From positions 6,250,204-6,314,203 of the forward strand of contig CM055745.1 of the NCBI GenBank assembly GCA_029465975.1: 64,000 nt of DNA. Reading direction: 5' to 3'. The position numbers and the translations under genes are program-made. Position 1 is the stretch's first letter, and each line of letters opens with the position of its first letter. Below are positions 46,990-64,000 of this stretch, piece by piece. Below the pieces are notes generated by a model. It was not told the DNA's origin. It saw only the letters and a program-made list of their open reading frames with translations, and ran no database searches. This DNA comes from Dallia pectoralis. Lineage: Eukaryota; Chordata; Actinopteri; Esociformes; Umbridae.

Positions 46990-47208
46990 GTTACACATCA
47001 GATGAATGTCATGTAATACATTACCCTATAGATGAATGTCCTGTAATACATTACCCTTCAGATGAGTGTCCTGTAATACATTACCATATAGATGAATACC
47101 CTGTAATACATTACCATATAGATGAATGTCCTGTAATACATTACCCTGTAGATGAATGTCCTGTAATACATTACCCTGTAGATGAATGTCCTGTAATACA
47201 TTACTTTG
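46990..47208. repeat. 30-bp minisatellite, about 7 copies
   Basis: GATGAATGTCCTGTAATACA plus TTACCCTATA, with TTACCATATA and TTACCCTGTA variants. Confidence 0.95.
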
Positions 47209-47261
47209 AATAGTCACAATACACATCACTGCATCTTATACTCCATTATTCTATTTTTTTT

Positions 47262-47665
47262 CACAAAGCTCTACTCCACAGGCTTCCAGTATATTTATCA
47301 TCTTTGTTAACACATAGATCGTCTGGTTTCAATACTAGATCGCAGAGTTGGACAGTATTACAGACACCATTTGTAACTACTGAATTGGGCAGTTCTGCCT
47401 TCTCTTTCAAAGCACCTCATCTGTGGAACAGTATCCAGTCAGAGCTTCATTTAAGTGCCTTAGTGTCATTAGGTCAGTTTAAGAAAATGATGTTCGATTT
47501 TTATAGTGAGAATTGTGTTTGTTTTAACTGACTGACAATAACTGTCAGTGTGTCTGTTAATTGTGTCTTTACCTGTGGTTGTATTTGAGTTGATGTTCTC
47601 AGGACACACTGGCAAATGAGACCTCAGTCTCAATGTGTCACCCTGGTTAAAAAAATAAACAAACG
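47262..47665 (+). mobile_element. LINE 3' end (degenerate ORF2 C-terminus and tail)
   Basis: Translation at 47304-47510 shows the C-terminal pattern of fish LINE ORF2 (SSGFNTRSQ, TELGSSAFSFKAPHLWNS, SLGQFKKMMFDFY), like the family pattern TELGxxAFSFxAPxxWNSLQ...LxxFK. It is followed by a non-coding tail ending GAGACCTCAGTCTCAATGTG and CCTGGTTAAAAAAATAAAC, the usual shape of teleost LINE 3' ends. It is 5'-truncated and carries stops. It may be the same family as the fragment at 10.6-12.2 kb. Confidence 0.78.
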
Positions 47666-47816
47666 TGACCTTTCTGATGAATGTCTTGTTATACACTACT
47701 TGTAATGCCTCGTGAGGTTTCAAATAACAATATTCATAGATCTCCATGTTAGAGGATTGCTCTGATCCTACCGAATATCACAAGTTCCCATTAATAATGA
47801 ACCCGGCATAGGTAGT

Positions 47817-48006
47817 GGACGCCCTGCGGCTGGAGACGCCCTGCGGCTGGAGACGCCCCGCGGCTGGAGACGCCCCGCGGCTGGAGACGCCCCGCGGCTG
47901 GAGACGCCCCGCGGCTGGAGACGCCCCGCGGCTGGAGACGCCCCGCGGCTGGAGACCCCCTGCTGCTGGAGACGCCCTGCGGCTGGAGACCCCCTGCGGC
48001 TGGAGA
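47817..48006. repeat. 17-bp GC-rich minisatellite, 11 copies
   Basis: GGCTGGAGACGCCCCGC repeated, with CCTGC variants at the ends. Central copies contain CCGCGG and two or three CpGs each, a sharp CpG peak in an AT-rich intergenic region. All frames lack stops, giving spurious open frames. Confidence 0.96.
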
Positions 48007-48667
48007 CATCTGCAACGGCGGCGTCAGCCCCGCCATCGAAAATTGGACATTTAGAAACCAGCTGGACAGCCATTCTTGCCCATTGAAACACCACGCCCGT
48101 GGCCCTGGCAAGGAGCCATCACCCCGCGTGCCCCTGGCATGGAGCCACAGCCGGCTAGAAATCACTGGACCAAAGCCTGCCAGATGGTGTCCTTGCCACT
48201 GTCACCGGCTTCCTGGACAACGCAAGCAGGCAAATGCAGAAGCAGACAGAAACGTGCACACTCGTTCACACACACGCTCGCGCGCGCACACACATACAAA
48301 CACACACACACTCTGGATATGATTCGGCACAGCAGTGAATGATGATTTGTCGGCGTGTATAAAAAGTTCAGAGAAAGCGAGAGACAGGGAACATTTTCTG
48401 CCCAGACGGGGAAGAATTACAGGAAATGGTGAATTATCAATGTGCTCCATGGTTCAGTTATGTTCTATGGTTTTTTAATGGTGGAGCCTCATAGGAAATG
48501 AACTGGTAAAACAGAGACAACGGGGAAATATAGTATTCTCTAGGCACAACCGTATTCCTCTTAACCAGCCTGTAAGTTGAGACGGTAATTATATTAGGAG
48601 TTTAAAATGCTGTGCATGGAATCGTACACATAATACCATCGAAAGAAAGCTCTTGGAATTATTAAAC
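48007..48667. other. Intergenic, no gene recognised
   Basis: A CA/CG-rich stretch (CACACGCTCGCGCGCGCACA) lies near 48267-48310. The rest is single-copy-looking sequence. Confidence 0.5.
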
Positions 48668-51600
48668 CAACAGGATCAAGTGACTTTACCTGGGTTATAG
48701 TTCACACAAACATGTGACTTTACCTGGGTTATAGTTCACACAAACCAACAGGAACATGTGACTTTACCTGGGATATAGTTCACACAAACCAACAGGAACA
48801 TGTGACTTTACCTGGGATATAGTTCACACAAACCAACAGGAACATGTGACTTTACCTGGGTTATAGTTCACACAAACCAACAGGAACATGTGACTTTACC
48901 TGGGTTATAGTTCACACAAACCAACAGGAACATGTGACTTTACCTGGGTTATAGTTCACACAAACCAACAGGATCATGTGACTTTACCTGGGTTATAGTT
49001 CACACAAACATGTGACTTTACCTGGGTTATAGTTCACACAAACCAACAGGATCATGTGACTTTACCTGGGATATAGTTCACACAAACCAACAGGAATATG
49101 TGACTTTACCTGGGTTATAGTTCACACAAACATGTGACTTTACCTGGGTTATAGTTCACACAAACCAACAGGAACATGTGACTTTACCTGGGTTATAGTT
49201 CACACAAACATGTGACTTTACCTGGGTTATAGTTCACACAAACATGTGACTTTACCTGGGTTATAGTTCACACAAACATGTGACTTTACCTGGGTTATAG
49301 TTCACACAAACCAACAGGAACATGTGACTTTACCTGGGATATAGTTCACACAAACCAACAGGAACATGTGACTTTACCTGGGATATAGTTCACACAAACC
49401 AACAGGAACATGTGACTTTACCTGGGTTATAGTTCACACAAACCAACAGGAACATGTGACTTTACCTGGGTTATAGTTCACACAAACCAACAGGAACATG
49501 TGACTTTACCTGGGTTATAGTTCACACAAACCAACAGGATCATGTGACTTTACCTGGGTTATAGTTCACACAAACATGTGACTTTACCTGGGTTATAGTT
49601 CACACAAACCAACAGGATCATGTGACTTTACCTGGGATATAGTTCACACAAACCAACAGGAATATGTGACTTTACCTGGGTTATAGTTCACACAAACATG
49701 TGACTTTACCTGGGTTATAGTTCACACAAACCAACAGGAACATGTGACTTTACCTGGGTTATAGTTCACACAAACATGTGACTTTACCTGGGTTATAGTT
49801 CACACAAACATGTGACTTTACCTGGGTTATAGTTCACACAAACATGTGACTTTACCTGGGTTATAGTTCACACAAACCAACAGGAATATGTGACTTTACC
49901 TGGGATATAGTTCACACAAACCAAACAGGAACATGTGACTTTACCTGGGATATAGTTCACACAAACATGTGACTTTACCTGGGATATAGTTCACACAAAC
50001 CAACAGGAACATGTGACTTTACCTGGGTTATAGTTCACACAAACCAACAGGAACATGTGACTTTACCTGGGATATAGTTCACACAAACCAACAGGAACAT
50101 GTGACTTTACCTGGGATATAGTTCACACAAACCAACAGGAACATGTGACTTTACCTGGGTTATAGTTCACACAAACCAACAGGATCATGTGACTTTACCT
50201 GGGTTATAGTTCACACAAACATGTGACTTTACCTGGGTTATAGTTCACACAAACCAACAGGATCATGTGACTTTACCTGGGTTATAGTTCACACAAACCA
50301 ACAGGAACATGTGACTTTACCTGGGATATAGTTCACACAAACCAACAGGAACATGTGACTTTACCTGGGATATAGTTCACACAAACCAACAGGAACATGT
50401 GACTTTACCTGGGATATAGTTCACACAAACCAACAGGAACATGTGACTTTACCTGGGTTATAGTTCACACAAACCAACAGGATCATGTGACTTTACCTGG
50501 GTTATAGTTCACACAAACATGTGACTTTACCTGGGTTATAGTTCACACAAACCAACAGGATCATGTGACTTTACCTGGGTTATAGTTCACACAAACATGT
50601 GACTTTACCTGGGTTATAGTTCACACAAACCAACAGGAACATGTGACTTTACCTGGGTTATAGTTCACATAAACCAAACAGGAACATGTGACTTTACCTG
50701 GGTTATAGTTCACACAAACCAACAGGAACATGTGACTTTACCTGGGATATAGTTCACACAAACCAACAGGAATATGTGACTTTACCTGGGATATAGTTCA
50801 CACAAACCAAACAGGAACATGTGACTTTACCTGGGATATAGTTCACACAAACATGTGACTTTACCTGGGTTATAGTTCACATAAACCAAACATGAACATG
50901 TGACTTTACCTGGGTTATAGTTCAAACAAACCAACAGGATCATGTGACTTTACCTGGGTTATAGTTCACACAAACATGTGACTTTACCTGGGTTATAGTT
51001 CACACAAACCAAACATGAACATGTGACTTTACCTGGGATATAGTTCACACAAACCAACAGGAACATGTGACTTTACCTGGGTTATAGTTCACACAAACCA
51101 ACAGGATCATGTGACTTTACCTGGGTTATAGTTCACACAAACCAACAGGAACATGTGACTTTACCTGGGATATAGTTCACACAAACCAACAGGAACATGT
51201 GACTTTACCTGGGTTATAGTTCACACAAACCAAACAGGAACATGTGACTTTACCTGGGATATAGTTCACACAAACATGTGACTTTACCTGGGATATAGTT
51301 CACACAAACCAACAGGAACATGTGACTTTACCTGGGATATAGTTCACACAAACCAACAGGAACATGTGACTTTACCTGGGTTATAGTTCACACAAACCAA
51401 CAGGATCATGTGACTTTACCTGGGTTATAGTTCACACAAACATGTGACTTTACCTGGGTTATAGTTCACACAAACCAACAGGATCATGTGACTTTACCTG
51501 GGTTATAGTTCACACAAACATGTGACTTTACCTGGGTTATAGTTCACACAAACCAACAGGAACATGTGACTTTACCTGGGTTATAGTTCACATAAACCAA

Positions 51601-52890
51601 ACAGGAACATGTGACTTTACCTGGGTTATAGTTCACACAAACCAACAGGAACATGTGACTTTACCTGGGTTATAGTTCACACAAACATGTGACTTTACCT
51701 GGGTTATAGTTCACACAAACCAAACAGGAACATGTGACTTTACCTGGGATATAGTTCACACAAACATGTGACTTTACCTGGGTTATAGTTCACACAAACC
51801 AAACATGAACATGTGACTTTACCTGGGTTATAGTTCACACAAACCAACAGGATCATGTGACTTTACCTGGGTTATAGTTCACACAAACATGTGACTTTAC
51901 CTGGGTTATAGTTCACACAAACCAAACATGAACATGTGACTTTACCTGGGATATAGTTCACACAAACCAACAGGAACATGTGACTTTACCTGGGATATAG
52001 TTCACACAAACCAAACAGGAACATGTGACTTTACCTGGGTTATAGTTCACACAAACCAACAGGAACATGTGACTTTACCTGGGATATAGTTCACACAAAC
52101 CAACAGGAACATGTGACTTTACCTGGGTTATAGTTCACACAAACATGTGACTTTACCTGGGTTATAGTTCACACAAACCAACAGGAACATGTGACTTTAC
52201 CTGGGTTATAGTTCACACAAACCAAATAGGAACATGTGACTTTACCTGGGTTATAGTTCACACAAACCAAACAGGAACATGTGACTTTACCTGGGTTATA
52301 GTTCACACAAACATGTGACTTTACCTGGGTTATAGTTCACACAAACCAACAGGATCATGTGACTTTACCTGGGTTATAGTTCACACAAACCAAACAGGAA
52401 CATGTGACTTTACCTGGGTTATAGTTCACACAAACATGTGACTTTACCTGGGTTATAGTTCACACAAACCTAACAGGAACATGTGACTTTACCTGGGTTA
52501 TAGTTCACACAAACCAACAGGAACATGTGACTTTACCTGGGTTATAGTTCACACAAACCAACAGGATCATGTGACTTTACCTGGGTTATAGTTCACACAA
52601 ACCTAACAGGAACATGTGACTTTACCTGGGTTATAGTTCACACAAACCAACAGGAACATGTGACTTTACCTGGGATATAGTTCACACAAACCAACAGGAA
52701 CATGTGACTTTACCTGGGATATAGTTCACACAAACCAACAGGATCATGTGACTTTACCTGGGTTATAGTTCACACAAACCTAACAGGAACATGTGACTTT
52801 ACCTGGGATATAGTTCACACAAACCAACAGGAACATGTGACTTTACCTGGGTTATAGTTCACACAAACCTAACAGGAACATGTGACAGGA
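48668..52890. repeat. 44/34-bp minisatellite, 4.2 kb, about 100 copies
   Basis: The largest array in the window. Long unit: CCAACAGGAA followed by CATGTGACTTTACCTGGG, TTATAGTTCACACAAA (44 bp). The short unit lacks the first 10 bases (34 bp). Other variants are GGGATATAG, GGATCATG, CCAAACAGG and CCTAACAGG. Long and short units recur in block patterns, indicating segmental copying inside the array. Every unit carries the E-box CATGTG. It lies between the converging tmem117 and nell2 genes. Confidence 0.98.
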
Positions 52891-52935
52891 ACAACATTCA
52901 ACATAATAAACTATAAACTGGGAGTGCTTGGTCCT

Positions 52936-53560
52936 TAAGTACCAGCTGAATCCAAATAGTACTCGATCCCAGTCTTGCTTACTGCAGAGTAATCATATTA
53001 AGTACCAGCTGAATCCAAATAGTACTCGAACTCAGTCTCGCTTACTGCAGTGTAATCATATTAAGTACCAGCTGAATCCAAATAGTACTCGATCTCAGTC
53101 TCGCTTACTGCAGTGTAATCATATTGAGTACCAGCTGAATCCAAATAGTACTCGATCCCAGTCTCGCTTACTGCAGTGTAATCATATTCAGTACCAGCTG
53201 AATCCAAATAGTACTCGATCCCAGTCTTGCTTACTGCAGTGTAATCATATTGAGTACCAGCTGAATCCAAATAGTACTCGATCTCAGTCTCGCTTACTGC
53301 AGTGTAATCATATTCAGTACCAGCTGAATCCAAATAGTACTCAATCCCAGTCTTGCTTACTGCAGTGTAATCATATTGAGTACCAGCTGAATCCAAATAG
53401 TACTCGATCTCAGTCTCGCTTACTGCAGTGTAATCATATTCAGTACCAGCTGAATCCAAATAGTACTCGATCCCATTCTTGCTTACTGCAGTGTAATCAT
53501 ATTCAGTACCAGCTGAATCCAAATAGTACTCGATCCCATTCTTGCTTACTGCAGTGTAAT
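52936..53560. repeat. 63-bp minisatellite, 10 copies
   Basis: The unit contains AGTACCAGCTGAATCCAAAT, AGTACTCGATCCCAGTC and CTTACTGCAGTGTAATCATA. Alternation of the variants CAGTC/TTG/GAG and CAGTC/TCG/CAG suggests a two-unit higher-order step. 63 is divisible by three; both strands are open and spurious. Confidence 0.95.
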
Positions 53561-53721
53561 AATTCTCTCTCTGCACTGACACACTTTCTGGGAGTTATTT
53601 TATCTAGACCAGGTGCCTCGCACGTTTTAAATATTGAAAAATGATCACTGTGCATTGATGGTTCCCCGTTCTGTTCGACGGGCGATAGGGGTATTCTTAT
53701 AACAGCAAGTAGCTATCTTAA

Positions 53722-54695
53722 GGGGGATTTTTATAACAGGAAGTAGGTCTCTTCAGGCCAGGGAATCCATATAACAGAAAGTAGGTCTCAGAAGGGGAAT
53801 CATTATAACAGAAAGTAGGTCTCTGAGGGGAATCATTATAACAGGATGTAGGTCTCTGTGGGGAATCATTATAACAGGATGTAGGTCTCTGTGGGGAATC
53901 ATTATAAAAGGATGTAGGTCTCTGTGGGGAATCATTATAACAGGAAGTAGGTCTCTTCAGGCCAGGGAATCCATATAACAGAAAGTAGGTCTCAGAAGGG
54001 GAATCATTATAACAGAAAGTAGGTCTCTGAGGGGAATCATTATAACAGGATGTAGGTCTCTGTGGGGAATCATTATAACAGGATGTAGGTCTCTGTGGGG
54101 AATCATTATAAAAGGATGTAGGTCTCTGTGGGGAATCATTATAACAGGAAGTAGGTCTCTGTGGGGAATCATTATAACAGGATGTAGGTCTCTGTGGGGA
54201 ATCATTATAACAGGAAGTAGGTCTCTGTGGGGAATCATTATAACAGGATGTAGGTCTCTGTGGGGAATCATTATAAAAGGATGTAGGTCTCTGTGGGGAA
54301 TCATTATAACAGGAAGTAGGTCTCTGTGGGGAATCATTATAACAGGAAGTAGGTCTCTGTGGGGAATCATTATAACAGGATGTAGGTCTCTGTGGGGAAT
54401 CATTATAACAGGATGTAGGTCTCTGTGGGGAATCATTATAACAGGAAGTAGGTCTCTGTGGGGAATCATTATAACAGGATGTAGGTCTCTGTGGAGAATC
54501 ATTATAACAGGAAGTAGGTCTCTGTGGGGAATCATTATAACAGGAAGTAGGTCTCTGTGGGGAATCATTATAACAGGATGTAGGTCTCTGTGGGGAATCA
54601 TTATAACAGGATGTAGGTCTCTGTGGGGAATCATTATAACAGGAAGTAGGTCTCTGTGGGGAATCATTATAACAGGATGTAGGTCTCTGTAGGGT
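53722..54695. repeat. 33-bp minisatellite, about 29 copies
   Basis: Unit GGTCTCTGTGGGGAATCATT plus ATAACAGGATGTA, or AGGAAGTA. At the left, a longer block with CTTCAGGCCAGGGAATCCAT and CAGAAAGTAGGTCTCAG occurs twice, about 200 bp apart (53751 and 53954). 33 is divisible by three, hence a spurious 335-codon minus-strand frame. Confidence 0.96.
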
Positions 54696-55065
54696 AATAC
54701 AGTGATAGAGATAGCCCACGCCCAACCAGTGATACAGCCCACTTATATTTTATCCAGGCTTTATATTGGTCTGTCCCACGGGAACAGCATATCTTGGTTC
54801 TTACATTGGTTCTGGTCTTTTGCCCAGTCATAGATTTCTTTCAAACTGAACTGATTGGTCTCAAAGCCAATCCCTGTTAAGGAGATCAACATTGGGCTGA
54901 ATGTGTGAATGCATTTTTTGTAGATAATGAGATCCTCATACGACCACAGTGTGCGGACCGCTTTTGCAGTGTGCGGTCACAGGGCAATGTCTCGAACCAA
55001 ATGTGTATGAACATTTCAGATAAAAGTAAAAAGGCGAAAACAATCTTCAATGTAAATGGAAATAC

Positions 55066-55071
55066 TTTATT
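55066..55071 (-). terminator. Candidate nell2 polyadenylation signal
   Basis: AATAAA on the minus strand (TTTATT on plus), about 430 bases beyond the nell2 stop at 55500. It is the best-placed canonical signal for the last exon. No transcript evidence. Confidence 0.45.
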
Positions 55072-55499
55072 TCACCATCGCACGATAACAAGCCTTGAAA
55101 TAAATTTGAAAAAAAGAGAAATGGAAAATAATGTCACAGAGGACCACAAAATATAGACAACTCTCATAATGTGACAAATGAAACGTACACTTAAGTGACC
55201 ACTCGCTGGGATATCATAAGGAGATTAAAAAGAGTTTAGAAATCAGCAAAAACGTTTCCACACCGAACACAGTCATGCCATAATAGTATTTTTACATTGT
55301 CATGTTGCTGATGATTTGGGGCTCCGATGCACCCTGACTGATGAGACTGAACAAAGAAACGGGGGCTTCTGGGTATTGTAGTCCATCATCTGTGCTGTAT
55401 AATACATGTTTGAATTTTGGTATAAAGAAGTCGGGCAGAAGGGTGTATTTTTTTTACATGGATACGACTGTACAGGTGATGTCATCAGAGCTTCAGGAA

Positions 55500-63385
<7,886 letters not shown>

Positions 63386-63439
63386 CTGCAGGCAGGGGGC
63401 GGACACACCATCTGTCAATCAACTGACGGCCAACTCACA

Positions 63440-64000
63440 GCAGGGATCACAGCAGCCTTATGGGTAATGCTACACTGTCTGAAAGTACAGCGCGCAGGTT
63501 TCCCCAGGTAATGTTACACTGTCTGAAAGTACAGCACGCAGGTTTCTCCAGGTAATGTTACACTGTCTGAAAGTACAGCACGCAGGTTTCCCCAGGTAAT
63601 GTTACACTGTCTGAAAGTACAGCACGCAGGTTTCTCCAAGTAATGTTACACTGTCTGAAAGTACAGCACGCAGGTTTCTCCAGGTAATGTTACACTGTCT
63701 GAAAGTACAGCGCGCAGGCTTCTCCAAGTAATGTTACACTGTCTGAAAGTACAGCGCGCAGGTTTCTCCAAGTAATGTTACACTGCCTGAAAGTACAGCG
63801 CACAGGTTTGTCCCGGTAATGCTACACTCTGTGAAAGTACAGCGTGCAGGTTTCTCCAGGTAATGTTAAAATGTCTGAAAGTACAGCACGAAGGTTTCTC
63901 CAGGTAATGTTACACTGTCTGAAAGTACAGCACGAAGGTTTCTCCAGTTAATGTTAGACTGTCTGAAAGTACAGCAGGCAGGTTTCTCCAGGTAATGTTA
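63440..64000. repeat. 44-bp minisatellite, about 12 copies, runs off the right edge
   Basis: Unit GGTAATGTTACACTGTCTGA plus AAGTACAGCACGCAGGTTTC, TCCA. It starts about 60 bases upstream (minus strand) of the acceptor of the nell2 exon at 63385. Each unit on the minus strand holds CTGTACTTTCAG|ACAGTG, an acceptor-like site followed by TAA or TAG in phase 0. Confidence 0.95.

Noticed and set aside
53718..54725. 335-codon minus-strand frame with 11-residue periodicity
   Set aside because: 33-bp minisatellite with period divisible by three, located in intergenic DNA.

Overview
The window is nuclear DNA of a vertebrate, almost certainly a ray-finned fish. Three split genes with GT/AG introns can be read. 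tmem117 (+) and nell2 (-) point at each other, as their orthologs do on human chromosome 12, with only about 11.8 kb between the two stop codons. A P2Y-like G-protein-coupled receptor gene (-) lies to the left. Fish-type Tc1 ends, a LINE with a teleost-type 3' tail and gypsy-like LTRs support the assignment. The species cannot be named from sequence alone.

Layout: 1-3680 is a 79-bp satellite. 6.5-7.9 kb holds the receptor gene, antisense and apparently inside a 5' intron of tmem117. 15.7-43.7 kb carries six tmem117 exons (432 residues up to the stop; roughly the first 90 residues lie outside the window or were not recognised). 43.7-55.0 kb is the convergent intergenic space, filled by a LINE tail and several minisatellites, one of them 4.2 kb long. 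55.0-63.4 kb holds the last three coding exons of nell2 (149 residues, VWC-type repeats). The rest of nell2 lies beyond the right edge.

By my boundaries about half of the 64 kb is tandem repeat, in some 40 arrays with different units (11 to 86 bp). Nearly all the long open reading frames come from repeats whose period is a multiple of three, or that lack stops, and are not genes. Mobile elements are all broken: a Tc1 copy lacking its left end, a LINE fragment with a minisatellite inside it, a LINE 3' end, three LTR-like segments, a Tc1 right end, and a 213-bp insert inside a minisatellite with a 5-bp target duplication.

The most unusual pattern is that several minisatellites have grown out of splice junctions. 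In tmem117 the acceptor plus the first 39 bases of an exon is present five times. In nell2 the donor of the penultimate exon is present three times, and the arrays next to its acceptors repeat acceptor-like sites. The acceptor decoys I read lead to stop codons, while the donor copies are open and in frame (14 extra residues each). A tandem array of tRNA-like units (20.5-21.2 kb), a 9-monomer higher-order repeat in the satellite, and about 100 copies of an E-box in the 4.2-kb array are further points of interest.
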